From contig NC_060060.1 of the NCBI RefSeq assembly GCF_020283565.1, positions 18,476,001 through 18,540,000 on the forward strand: a DNA stretch of 64,000 nucleotides, in the 5' to 3' direction. Of the stretch, positions 48,380-59,751 are shown one piece after another; positions within the stretch are counted from its first letter, which is position 1; the number at the start of each line of letters is the position of its first letter. Origin of the DNA: Trifolium pratense (lineage: Eukaryota > Streptophyta > Magnoliopsida > Fabales > Fabaceae). The notes under the pieces are model-generated. The model was not told where the DNA came from, did not search any database, and saw only the letters and a list, made by a program, of their open reading frames with translations. Both the position numbers and the translations under genes were made by a program.

Positions 48380-49275
48380 CGAATTTCTCATTAGATCTCA
48401 CGTTTTGATGTTTGATACTTTATAATTTTGTGTTAGAATCAATAGAAATCGTATCCTAATCAAAACGCACAAAAAATCACGAAAAACGAAGCTGAAAAAC
48501 GCAAGATATTGCGGCTGGAGCTTGACCCACGTTTGACCCATAACTGTTCATGGGTTGACCCGCTAGAGGTTGAAGACAACACTGTTCATGTGTAAACGAA
48601 ACCCACTCGCGGTTAAAGAGAGTGAGGGAGAGTGTAACCTCTACGAGCGTCGGTTTTTTATGCCGTTTTTTGCGTTTTACTCTATTTAACGTGATTTATT
48701 TTTCTAACATTTTTTTGAATTTTTTTCCAACATTTAAGATTTTTTATAAAATATAACATCTTATATTACTTAATTATATATTTTTTAAATTAAATTATTA
48801 TAAAAAAATATGTTATAAATATAATACTATATATTATGGATTGTATCTTAATATTCACTTTCCTTTGTAAAATATTATATGATCAAGTATGGTTAATTTT
48901 TTAGTCATTGTTTATCATATACTCACTCGATCTCTTATTTCGATTCTTTGTATAATTTTATTTTCAACTCAAACCTTTTGATTCTTTTAAAGAATTAAGG
49001 TATAATTTTATTTGTTGTTTGGCCAGCATAATGAATTATTTTATAACTTATAATTTCATATGACTAAATAAGACCCATTTGAAAACAATAATTTTCTCGC
49101 ATGCTAAATGTTATAGTTTTTACCCTCATCATAGTAGGCGAATTTCTGTTTACCTACTACAAATTATTTTTTTTGGATTACCCCATGTAATGTGAAGATT
49201 ATCTGCTTTACCCTCCTCATGAAAAATGTTGATCTAAGATTCCACAAAAATGATGATGTGGCATGGTCAGTCATT

Positions 49276-50541
49276 AAACTCAAGTTCCTCCTAATTATCA
49301 ACTTTATTGAGATATGATGGTATGCAAGTGTAAATAATTTTTACATCAGCACAAAATATTAATTAAACTCAAGTTTAATTCTTATGAAAGAAATTAAATC
49401 AAATTAATAAATTATAAACTTACATTTTTAAAAAGTTTTAGGTAAATATGACCCTTTTATTATGCTTACACATTTAACTATATTTTTCTTAATAACTTTT
49501 CAATTAGATGATAATTTATTATGTTTTTAATTGATATTATTTTTATAAAAATGACATAAATTTTTCATTAATGGTCCGGCCCGAATCCCGGTGGGCTAGC
49601 CCGACCCAACCCAATTTTCATTTGGCCTAATGGGCTTGGGTCTAAAAGGCCGGGTTTCATTTGGGCTAGGTTTTTTGAGATCCGATCCGCCCAAGCTCGT
49701 GGCCTAATGGGCCAGCCCATTAGCCCGCTTCATTTTTTACAGCTCTAATAAATTTATATGTTGTAAGTTAGGTTATCAATTATTTGTTATCAGTTCTCAT
49801 AAGTCACTTTGGCCACTTAACACAAATTAGGTTGTGATTGTCCCGACTCTTTTAATCTTAAAACTACTTTATAATTAAAGTAGTGTGTGTAGGTACACCC
49901 CCTCCTAATGATGTAGATGTTATGTATGCTAGCACGTACATGATTGATGAAAAATAATTCGCGGTGTTTTTACGGTCGCATATGTTGGCTCGACGTTCTG
50001 CAATTGTGGCATTGTTAGAGGAATTGTTGCAGCTTGTTGCTGGAAGAGGTGGCAGTGATGACACAAGAAGTGAAGGGTGGTGATAAGGTGGATCTTCTTG
50101 TGACTTTGCACAAAAAAATATTTATTTCAATTAATAAATATTTTTATTTTTTTTTTAAGTTTTAATTTCTTTTTAACGAAAAATGGGGTCCACAATTGCC
50201 ACATAAGCATCCTGTTTGTAAAATTAACAGGTGGGACTAAATTCAGTAGCAGAATAAATTATAGATTTTTTTTACACAATAATTGTTGTTACAATCATCT
50301 TTTGAAGAAATGAGTATGTTTTGTGAATCCATCTTTGTCTATCTTCCTTTCCCATGATTAGTTGAACATCTACTAGCAACTCCTCGAGCGATTCAGCCTC
50401 AGCCACCTCTGCTGGCAACAATGAGTCTATCCACTCCAACTTATTGATTTATGATAAACATATGTCTTGCATATGATTTTTGTAATAAATTATAATTACC
50501 AATGACAAATATAATATTTATTCAACTTATTTTATGTATTA
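49276..50541. other. MULE interior, left of nested LTR element
   Basis: Contains one end of a hAT-like element (about 49566-49746, GGCCCG-rich, ending CAGCTCTA) and otherwise AT-rich sequence. The frame at 49864-50064 (minus) is low-complexity. No transposase is seen. Confidence 0.5.
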
Positions 50542-50546
50542 GTGAC

Positions 50547-51082
50547 TGTTCTGGTAAAAAACAAGGGGGTTTGTATTATTGATTAAATGGTGTGATTACA
50601 CTCAGTTCAATCCCAACAACCCTGGGAGTTTTATAAGTCAGAATTCGATCTTCCCATAGGGGGTTTGTATTATTCAAGATTGATAACTGATACAAGTATG
50701 ATCAGAGAAAAAATTAATTAACTTTACAAGAATAGAAGTATGGTGGTTTCTCCTGATGAGAGTGAGTCTATGTAGAATCAGTGAAAAAGTTCTATCCCTC
50801 TTCTCTTGAAACAGACCCTATTTATAGGCAAAAAATCTTCCCTTGCTTCTTAAGTAACTGCCTTGCTTGGAGAGGAATTCATGGGTAGTGGGCGGTTACT
50901 TTTCCTTCTTCTCCAAGCTTCTTCCTTCTTCTCCAAGTTTCTTCCTTCTTCTCCAAGTCATGGTGGATCATGCTTATCATGTGTTTTTCATTGTTGTTTT
51001 CACGCTTCTCCTTTAGATGCTCCCATTGGGCTTTTTCGTATTGGGCCTTAACAAATCACACCCTGGTCCATGGCCCGGTACA
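50547..51082 (-). repeat. 3' LTR of LARD-type element
   Basis: 536 bp with TG..CA ends; differs from 55036-55571 at two sites. It has three copies of a TTCCTTCTTCTCCAAG motif. The 62-codon frame within each LTR is spurious. Confidence 0.93.
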
Positions 51083-51923
51083 CAGCCCCCCAAGCACGAG
51101 GCTTCAAGAAGGCGAAGTGCTTTTGAATGAAGTCACTTGGCAATTATTATGCCTCGATGTTGTTCTATGTCGCCCATTTGTTGCTGACTCATATTCTTTG
51201 TTTGCTTGTCGCCTTTGCCTTCCTTTTGTTGTTGATATTTCTTAGCTAATTTGTACGCCCTTCTATGACTTTTGAATATCTTGATGTACGCCATTTGTGG
51301 CTTTGAATATTGTTGTCATTGTTTCTTGGCGACTTTGAGCAAGTTGGCGAGTCGCCCTTCCTCTTTTTTTCATTGTATTTGCATTTTCAAGCTAGCGTTG
51401 TCACCAATCTCGCCTCTTCATCTCTCGCGATTCGTCCCTCCTTGTCTTCTTGAAATCAAATTGAAACTTTGAGGATAGTAACTTTGTTGGTCTGTACTTC
51501 TGCTTCTTCTATTCAACATGAGTTTCTTATTTTCTTTTGACATTCTATATTTGAAGATTGTAAGTAGTCTAGCGTAATCTGTCTCGTTGTAGTTGATTTT
51601 CGTACTGTCAGGCTTGCACGCCTTATTTTGTAACTATTGTTTCTTTGGAGATTTAGAAAGAATTGGCGCTGCTCGGAGTCGCCCTTCCACTGTACTTTGT
51701 GTTTGGTGTTGAAAATAATCTCGCCTTTGAAATTTTTAACTTTGCACCTGCAATGTCTTTAGCACTTTAAATATAATTATATATCATTTATGAATGACTT
51801 TATACCTGTTGCCTTTTGGCGGTTGCAAATGATTTGGCGTTGTGATGAATCGCCTTGCTTTGGTTATGTATAAGCTTTTTCTGGCGGCGTCAATAATCTC
51901 GCCTTTCTTCGCTGTATCTTTTC

Positions 51924-52876
51924 CTGACACCCCCTACTCGTAAGATTTACAGGTAGCGCCAAAGCATTTCAACTTGTCTTTTTCTGACGCCCCCTACTCG
52001 TAAGATTTACAGGTAACGCCAAGGCCTTTCAACCTTGTTTTCTTTTCTTTTTCTGACGCCCCCAACTCGTAAGACTTACAGGTGACGCCAAGGCCTTTCA
52101 ACCTTGTTTTATTTTGCTTTTTCTGACGCCCCCAACTCGTAAGACTTACGGGTGACGCCAAGGCCTTTCAACCTTGTTTTATTTTGCTTTTTCTGACGCC
52201 CCCAACTCGTAAGACTTACAGGTGACGCCAAGGCCTTTCAACCTTGTTTTATTTTGCTTTTTCTGACGTACCCAACTCGTAAGACTTACAGGTAACGCCA
52301 AGGCCTTTCAACCTTGTTTTATTTTCTTTTTCTGACGTACCCAACTCGTAAGACTTACAGGTAACGCCAAGGCCTTTCAACCTTGTTTTATTTTCTTTTT
52401 CTGACGTACCCAACTCGTAAGACTTACAGGTAACGCCAAGGCCTTTCAACCTTGTTTTCTTTTCTTTTTCTGACGCCCCCAACTCGTAAGACTTACAGGT
52501 GACGCCAAGGCCTTTCAACCTTGTTTTATTTTGCTTTTTCTGACGCCCCCAACTCGTAAGACTTACGGGTGACGCCAAGGCCTTTCAACCTTGTTTTATT
52601 TTGCTTTTTCTGATGTACCCAACTCGTAAGACTTACAGGTAACGCCAAGGCCTTTCAACCTTGTTTTATTTTCTTTTTCTGACGTACCCAACTCGTAAGA
52701 CTTACAGGTAACGCCAAGGCCTTTCAACCTTGTTTTATTTTCTTTTTCTGACGTACCCAACTCGTAAGACTTACAGGTAACGCCAAGGCCTTTCAACCTT
52801 GTTTTATTTTCTTTTTCTGACGTACCCAACTCGTAAGACTTACAGGTAACGCCAAGGCCTTTCAACCTTGTTTTTG
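51924..52876. repeat. 69-70 bp tandem satellite, 14 units
   Basis: Units start at CTGACG near 51924, 51984, 52053, 52123, 52193, 52263, 52332, 52401, 52470, 52540, 52610, 52679, 52748 and 52817. Two variants occur (GCCCCC with GGTGACGCC, and GTACCC with GGTAACGCC). The 52053-52469 block is echoed by 52470-52876, a higher-order repeat. On the element's sense (minus) strand the 69-bp units stay in frame and encode TRLKGLGVTCKSYELGTSEK-type repeats. Confidence 0.95.
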
Positions 52877-53168
52877 GTTCAGCGCTCACATCTGAGTTGA
52901 TCTTTAATAAAGATTCAGAGCTCAAGTTTGAGATAACCATTTTTTGTTGGTTCAGAGCCCGTAACTTAATCAGGTTGACCTTTATTGACGCAAATATTTT
53001 GACATGTGTAAGGAGATAAAAACTACTAGAATTTTGAAATTCAATGAGCCTCGATAAAAACTCCTGTTTTCTCGAGAGAAAAGAGTATCCCATTGCTCCT
53101 TTATTTTCTGCAAATAAGCTTTGATACATTAGAAGTTCAACAATAATAATATATGAGAAATAAGACAA
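52596..53168 (-). other. 190-codon frame running into the satellite
   Basis: An open frame in the element's sense direction: about 100 codons without known similarity, then four 23-residue repeats (TRLKGLGVTCKSYELG core). A second frame at 52249-52578 carries about four more. No retroelement domain is present. It may be a chance consequence of the 69-bp period being a multiple of three, or a small accessory product. Expression is unknown. Confidence 0.35.
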
Positions 53169-54089
53169 ACAAAAATGATACCGCCACGGGCGGTTTGTTG
53201 CGGCGCTCCTCGCCTAGCAAGAAAAACAATTATGTTTTGGCGTGGCGAGACTGAGTTCCATTGCGGTAGTTATCGCGGAATATGTTTCAACCTGAAATAT
53301 TAGTTGGCGGATTCTATCTCGCCGAGTGATAATTATTGAATTTTCATGTTAATTTTCCACATTTATTCGTTGTCCTGCACTATGATTAACATCAATGAAT
53401 CAAAATAGAAATCATAGATGAATAAACTAAATTTCCTAATCAAGATTTCAAAAGAATAAATTTCAAAGAAGGTGACATTATAGCAAGTGCTTCAAGTATC
53501 TGCACTAAAAACGGGTCGGCTAATAATAAGTCTCATATACTCCATTAGTTATTGAAACTTTGCATGTATGATTAATTTTAATTAATCGATAAACGAAACA
53601 AATAAAAATGTGATACGTAGAGAAAGCATATTCATGTTAGTTATAAGTAAAAAGCAAAATACTTTGTAAGAAGAATACTAATTTAGTTCTTAACCGGAAA
53701 AATGTAGAAACATATGAAAAATTTTATACTTCCTCTGTTGGTTATATTTGTCTTGGTCATTTTAATTTAAAGTGTTGACTTATTCTACTTATTAGAGTTG
53801 AAGTTCTTTCATGCAAAAGTTCTTTCATGTTTAAAATGTTTACATGAGGTCTTAAGAAAGTTAGTTCATACAATCACACAAAATATTTTATCGTGTGCTA
53901 GAATAATTTACAGCAGGGTTAAAGATATCACATATCAAATAAGCACAAACAGTTTTGAACCAAACAGAACAGCGATTCTTGAATTTAGATCTTGTAAAGT
54001 GGCACACCAAGAGAAGAACAAGTCTCATTCTAGTGATTAACCTTGAAATACATAAGTACCGATGTTCTTTTCTTTTACTCATTGATGGG

Positions 54090-54131
<42 letters not shown>

Positions 54132-55035
54132 GTTATTATTATTATTATTATTATTATGGCGATAGAATGTGATTCATGAACTATAAATTAACCATGTTGA
54201 TAAAACCGATAACGTATATACGCACAAAAAATATATTATCACAATAGAGAGAGCGAGAACTATATGATTAAGTGGTAAGTTAGAGGAAAAGAACATTAAC
54301 ACCTGGATCGGGAGTGCCTAGCAACAAAATGATCGACAGTGAGGCGATGATGTTGGACGGTAATTCGGTGGCGACAGTTCGACGAGTTAGATTCACAACA
54401 ACTATGGCGACATCATTTCAATTCAAACGTGACGGATCCGATCTTCTAAGTTGTATTTGACCTTTTCTTATTCCAAGCGTTTCATTCGTATTCTCCATGT
54501 CGCTTGTTGGTCCTTTCAAATTGACTTCTAAGTTGAGAACCCTATGTGCTCGCAGGAGTGATTTCCTCATAAACCTGGCGACGATGTGGTGTTTCCTATA
54601 CGAATCAAACTATGACACGGCGATTCCTTCACAAATCCGACGGCGACGCGACGGTTCCTTCACAAGTCTGACTGTGGCGATGCCATTTTCTCCCCAACCG
54701 ACGGCGGCGGCGGCTTCGTTGTTGCCGCCTGGAGCTTGGCCAACAGCGCCCATAACGAACACATATGGATAAAGCTTTCTCTTTTAGTGACACACAACGT
54801 GACGCGTGAGATTTGGAACAAAACACCATCTGGACTGCGAGCAGAGTCGCGATAGAGAAGATAGTGGGCGGACTGGCTAGCAGTTTCGTGTGTTCGTGGC
54901 GGCGTGGCGGTTCTTGGATGGTGTGCGAACAGATGCATGTTCTCCAGCCATGTGGAGATGTTTAATTTTTGTCTAGTTTGATGTGGTAGGCTGGGATCAA
55001 ATGTTTTTACCGCAGCCCCACGGTGGGCGCCAAAA
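53169..55035 (-). other. 5' part of LARD interior, non-coding
   Basis: No Gag-like sequence. An ATT microsatellite lies at about 54092-54157. The part near the primer site (54300-55030) is richer in CGACGG motifs; open frames there on both strands overlap and look spurious. Confidence 0.5.
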
Positions 55036-55576
55036 TGTTCTGGTAAAAAACAAGGGGGTTTGTATTATTGATTAAATGGTGTGATTACACTCAGTTCAAT
55101 CCCAACAACCCTGGGAGTTTTATACGTCAGAATTCGATCTTCCCATAGGGGGTTTGTATTATTCAAGATTGATAACTGATACAAGTATGATCAGAGAAAA
55201 AATTAATTAACTTTACAAGAATAGAAGTATGGTGGTTTCTCCTGATGAGAGTGAGTCTATGTAGAATCAGTGAAAAAGTTCTATCCCTCTTCTCTTGAAA
55301 CAGACCCTATTTATAGGCAAAAAATCTTCCCTTGCTTCTTAAGTAACTGCCTTGCTTGGAGAGGAATTCATGGGTAGTGGGCGGTTACTTTTCCTTCTTC
55401 TCCAAGCTTCTTCCTTCTTCTCCAAGTTTCTTCCTTCTTCTCCAAGTCATGGTGGATCATGCTTATCATGTGTTTTTCATTGTTGTTTTCACGCTTCTCC
55501 TTTAGATGCTCCCATTGGGCTTTTTCGTATTGGACCTTAACAAATCACACCCTGGTCCATGGCCCGGTACAGTGAC

Positions 55577-56147
55577 AAATATTTATTCAACTTCATTTAT
55601 TATCGATGAAAACTATTTTTTTTGTTGCTTATAAAAACTATTTGTGAATGCACCTGCACTGCACATGATTTTTTTCTTGATATTTATGATGAACTCTTTC
55701 TTTTTTCAATTTACAATATATTTTATTAATTATTTTTTATATAAATATCTCAACAAACTAAATATATTAAATTTTTTCTTTCTTTTTTTGGTTTTTGTTA
55801 TGTATTATCTCTAAAACTCATTAAAAAATATATCATTTAAATTTTAATATAGTTTTTTTAATATATCTCGGTATATTATTTTCTTCATTTTTTTTTCAAG
55901 GTATCAATTTTCAGTAAAGAATAAATAAATAACAAGACTTGAAAAAAATTAGCAATCAAAGTTTAATTCGATAAAATTAATAGTTGGGAATGTTTTATGA
56001 ATATTGAATGACGTAAAAAAAAATGTCTAATTAATATTTTTTTAATAAACACAATAAAGGTAAAATTTACCGAAAAAATGATAAGTTATAAACTACTTGA
56101 AGGAATTTATAATAATAAAAAACAACAACTATTAACTAATAAAAATA
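55577..56147. other. MULE interior, right of nested LTR element
   Basis: AT-rich and without recognised content. Confidence 0.45.
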
Positions 56148-56459
56148 AGGTAAATAGGTTTTTACCCCCCATAAATTAGGCGAGTTTTGGTTTACTCCCT
56201 ACAATATTTTTTTTATTACCCCTTTAATGTGAAGATTATCTTGTTTACCCCCTCATGGAAAATGTTGACGTAAGATACTATGCTTTTGCCCCCTATAATG
56301 ACAGACCATGCCACATCATCATTTTTGTGGAATCTTAGGTCAACATTTTTCATGCGGAGGGTAAAGCAGATAATCTTCACATAACAGGGGTAATCCAAAA
56401 AAATAATTTGTAATCCAAGAAATTCGCCTACTATGCTGAGGGTATAAACCCATTTACCC
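56148..56459. mobile_element. Palindromic MITE at the inner edge of the MULE arm
   Basis: 312 bp that folds on itself: GGTAAATAGGTTTTTACCC at the left, GGGTATAAACCCATTTACCC at the right, with long inverted arms around TGATGATGTGGCATGG. A probable 8-bp duplication TAAAAATA lies at 56140-56147 and 56460-56467. Half of the same MITE is present at the inner edge of the left arm (about 49120-49275). Confidence 0.8.
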
Positions 56460-57654
56460 TAAAAATAACTATAACATTTAGATCGCGAGAAAATTATAGT
56501 TTTCAAATGGGTGTTATTTAGTCATATGAAATTATAAGTTATAAGATAATTCATTATGCTCGCCAAACAACAAATAAAATTATACCTGAATTCTTTAAAA
56601 GAATCAAAAGGTTTGAGTTGAAAATAAAATTATACAAAGAATCGAAATAAGAGATCGAGTGAGTATATGATAAACAATGACTAAAAAATTAACCATACTT
56701 GATCATATAATATTTTACAAAGGAAAGTGAATATTAAGATACAATCCATAATATATAGTATTAGATTTATAACATATTTTTTTATAATAATTTAATTTAA
56801 AAAATATATAATTAAGTAATATAAGATGTTATATTTATAAAAAATCTTAAATGTTGGAAACAAATTCAAAAAAAAATGTTAGAAAAATAAATCACGTTAA
56901 ACAGAGTACAACGCAAAAAACGGCATAAAAAACGGACGCTCCTAGAGGTTACACTCTCCCTCACTCTCTTTAACCGCGAGTAGGTTTCGTTTACACATAA
57001 AAAGTGTTGTCTTCAACCTCTAGCGGGTCAACCCATGAACAGTGATGGGTCAAATGCGGGTCAAGCTCCAGCCGCAGTATCTTGCATTTTTCAGCTCTGT
57101 TTTTCGCGATTTTTTGTGCGTTTTGATCAGGATACGATTTCTATTGATTCTAACACAAAATTATAAAGTATCAAACATCAAAACGTGAGATCTAATGAGA
57201 AATTTGTTAATCTATTAACCCCGTTAAAGAGATAGTTTTTCTTTCATTTCTTCCTCCATGTTTGTTGAAAAAACTCAAAATTTGTGGCATTAGATTCGTA
57301 CAATCATGGTCTACATAAGCCTTATAATTTTTCACTTCAGCTTGTTGCATATTAAAATTCGAAAATTTGAAAAATAAGAAAACGAAAATCATATAAAAAA
57401 AAATGAATATTTTAGTTTTGTTGAAAAAGAAAATGAAGTTTATTTGCAATCTTCAAGAAGAAGATGGGATGAAAAATGAATGTTAAAATTTAGTGGGTAT
57501 TTTTGCAATTATACTATTTTAATTTAGTATTTCCATGTTTTTTATATCATAAATGATGGAAGATGAAATGAATGGTCTTGATTAATGCCAACTAGGATGG
57601 GCTAATTCTGCCCATTTTGATGTAATGGGTAGAGAAGTTGTCACCTTTTCTTAA

Positions 57655-57857
57655 TGTCCGAAGTTAGACCCCTAAACACTTCAACCAACAGCAACACCAT
57701 GCAACTTTCTTTAGCAGCGAGTATTCAGATTGCAGTGAAGCATCTGCGGCAACGTCTTCAGCTCTCGACCATATATACACGCCTCGTTCTTCTTTACTTC
57801 CCGGGACAGTGTTGTCCAGTAGAAATGCCACTAACAGTATAACCACCATGTTCATGT
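57655..57857 (-). pseudogene. NAT11 remnant 3a: last exon, C-terminal 62 codons
   Basis: The minus strand encodes the C-terminal end of a NAT11 paralogue, from MNMVVILLVAFLLDNTVPG to KCLGV and stop, with only a few substitutions from the intact gene's exon 10. Homology stops abruptly at about 57857 inside exon 10, where gypsy gag begins. The stop codon and 3' flank are kept, joined to the MULE target site. Confidence 0.9.
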
Positions 57858-58353
57858 AATCACACGCCTTGTAGAAATGAGATAAGTGCATATTTGGACA
57901 TTGTGACTCAGAGCCAGAATACAGATTCTCCTTTAACGCCGAAAGCACCGTGTTTTTGATATCAAAAGAGACCGGATTGGCCGGTTGAAAACCTTGGTTG
58001 GCCAATGCACCGTTGTCTCTCCTTCCATAGTCACCTAAAGTCCTTCTCGGTGGTGAAGGAGGTGGTTGTTCATGAACCGGTTGCTCTTCCTCCATATTAG
58101 AAAAATTCTGCTCTTGACAGATTTGAGTACCACTTGACGTAGCTTCGAGTCTAGAAGCTAGTAGAGCTTCCTTTGCTGCCTTCCTATTTGCTCGAGCTGT
58201 TTTCTCTATCTCAGGATCAAATTGCAGCTCACTCGGACCTGTTTTCCGCATGCACAATAAAGCAAACAAGTAGAAATCTCTTGACAGAAAAATAATAACC
58301 AGAAAAAGTAAATAAAACACAGAAAAATAGACACAATTGCCTTGTTGAATCAA
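57664..58353 (-). CDS. Chimeric open frame: gypsy Gag N-terminus fused to NAT11 C-terminus
   Basis: One frame of 229 codons. After a hydrophobic start of doubtful use, a Gag-like segment begins at MRKTGPSELQFDPEIEKTAR and includes PANPVSFDIKNTVLSALKEN and CPNMHLSHFYKACDY, characteristic of Athila/Cyclops-type Gag. Directly after this the frame continues into NAT11 exon 10 (MNMVVILLVAFLLDNTVPG to KCLGV). The junction lies within CATGAACATGG-type sequence shared with NAT11 and looks like a microhomology join. The product would carry part of Gag and one NAT transmembrane segment. No evidence of expression; most likely an accidental fusion. Confidence 0.55.
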   Translation of the reverse strand: MIQQGNCVYFSVFYLLFLVIIFLSRDFYLFALLCMRKTGPSELQFDPEIEKTARANRKAAKEALLASRLEATSSGTQICQEQNFSNMEEEQPVHEQPPPSPPRRTLGDYGRRDNGALANQGFQPANPVSFDIKNTVLSALKENLYSGSESQCPNMHLSHFYKACDYMNMVVILLVAFLLDNTVPGSKEERGVYIWSRAEDVAADASLQSEYSLLKKVAWCCCWLKCLGV

Positions 58354-59746
58354 TCAACAATCCCCGGCAACGGCGCCAAAAACTTGATTGACTCTTTGCA
58401 AGTGTACAAATGTCGTCAATTAGTAATAAAAAGATATCGATCCACAGGGATTGTGTTGTTCAATCAAGATGATTGTGTCTATAAACATAGTAAACTTAAA
58501 ACACATGTTTGGGGGTTTGTTTGAGTAATTGTTTGGTAAGAAAACGGTTTGAGTAATCAGTGATAAAAGAGTGAGGTTGGATCATCGAAACTCCCTAAAC
58601 TATGGTAATCGCATGCAATCAATCATATCGTAATGAACCACTCAAGTGTCACAATTAGATCAACAATATGATGAATCTCAATCTCTTGATAAATCCACCC
58701 TATCCTTTACCGATACTTCTCCAATCTCTTGGATGGAAGCTACCGGTAACGGAGTAATTAAAAGTGCGTTGATCTTATGTTACACTCTATGTTTCAATCT
58801 CTCGACCGGAAACACTTAAGTGCTCAATGAATTCATGTCGGATTTTAACTCATATTCTCATACATAATCAAAATCTAAAATCATTGCAAAGTTGATCAGA
58901 AATTGTAAAGCATTAAAAACTGACATTCATTGAATAACACTTATACAAGAGAGTTTCATTACAAATATGAGGAATTACATGAGATTACATCAGTTTAGTT
59001 CATATTCTAGATCCAACCATTATGAGGGTTTAGTTCCTCATGGTGACAAGCAAGGATCCAACCTCCAACTTCACAAGATTTGCTCCCATGCTGTTGAACT
59101 CCTTGAATCTAGCCACTGGAACGCAGGATCTCACCCCAATTTATGCACTAGAACTCTTAAAATCAGGTTTCAGCTCCAAAGTTTCGAATCCTTTTCCAGA
59201 AAATGAAGTTTCTTTAAAAACAGATCGCAACCACGTCGCGCACCAGATCTACCACGCTGCACGTGGTTACTGAAATTAACGCTACGCCGCGTGTAATTGC
59301 CCATCACGCCGCGCGTGGTCAAGTCAGAGAGGAGAAGATCTTCAATCCAGGTATTACGCCGCGCGTCAAATGACTCACGCTACCGGCGTAGTACAAATTT
59401 CTCCTTCACACCGCGCGTGATAGATCTCACGCCGCGTGTGACTAAGTCAGAGACAACTCCATCTTCAGGCAGGGTATTACGCCGCGCGTGATAGCCATCA
59501 CGCTGCGCGTAGTGAAAGCAGGGGAAAACTTCTTCTTTGCACAGGCACCACGTTGCGCGTGAAACAGCCACGCCCCCAGCATAGTGCAAAACTTCAAACT
59601 TCTGCATAATTTTCCTACTTTTCTTGTGATCCAAGTAATCTCAAATCCGGGTTGATTTCTCTTGTTTATTCATAACAAAACTACTTAAAAAGAGTCTAAT
59701 GTCCCTCAAATAAGCATAGATTAATAGGTATGACGAGAGGTCATCA
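57858..59746 (-). mobile_element. Truncated Athila/Cyclops-like gypsy element: 5' LTR and partial gag
   Basis: On the minus strand a probable LTR of about 1362 bp (58385-59746, ends TGATGACC..CAATCA) is followed by a primer-binding site TGGCGCCGTTGCCGGGGA (58361-58378) and the first part of gag (58350 to 57858). The rest of gag-pol and the second LTR are missing; the element is joined to NAT11 exon 10. The LTR's left limits rest on the primer site; the outer end is an estimate. Confidence 0.75.
59260..59590. repeat. CG-rich palindromic repeats within the gypsy LTR
   Basis: About ten copies of CACGCCGCGCGTG-like palindromes, partly degenerate, occur in about 330 bp and contrast strongly with the AT-rich surroundings. 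They lie in the LTR's outer portion. Confidence 0.8.
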
Positions 59747-59751
59747 GCTGG

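Larger units (their letters stand above)
50547..55571 (-). mobile_element. Non-autonomous gypsy-like LTR element (LARD-type) with satellite
   Basis: The LTRs of 536 bp (50547-51082 and 55036-55571) differ at about 2 positions. The duplication GTGAC is exact at 50542-50546 and 55572-55576. On the minus strand a primer-binding site TGGCGCCCACCGTGGGGC abuts the right LTR (55016-55033), and a purine tract with GGGGGG abuts the left LTR. The 4-kb interior has no Gag or Pol domains. A 69-bp tandem array lies toward its 3' end, as reported for hypervariable 3' regions of Tat-lineage elements. Confidence 0.93.
47943..57645. mobile_element. 9.7-kb Mutator-like element with 1.3-kb inverted arms
   Basis: The left arm 47943-49275 and right arm 56299-57645 are inverted copies with high similarity. 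The ends start GGCAAATTCTTATCTACCCA (left) and GGTGACAACTTCTCTACCCA (right, complement). An exact 9-bp duplication TTTTCTTAA occurs at 47934-47942 and 57646-57654. The empty site with one copy exists at 12943-12951 beside NAT11. No transposase was found. Removing the nested LTR element (50547-55576) leaves about 4.7 kb, mostly arms, so it was a fold-back non-autonomous MULE. Confidence 0.95.

Noticed and set aside
50863..51245. Short plus-strand frames, one of them repeated at 55352-55540
   Set aside because: They lie inside or overlap the LTRs of the LARD-type element, antisense to it, and recur only because the LTR is duplicated.
51924..52876. CRISPR-like array
   Set aside because: Repeats are directly contiguous with no unique spacers, and the host is a plant; it is a minisatellite in a retroelement.
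54497..54938. Frames on both strands near the primer site of the LARD-type element, as possible Gag
   Set aside because: No zinc knuckle or Gag motif; composition is driven by repeated CGACGG-type DNA.
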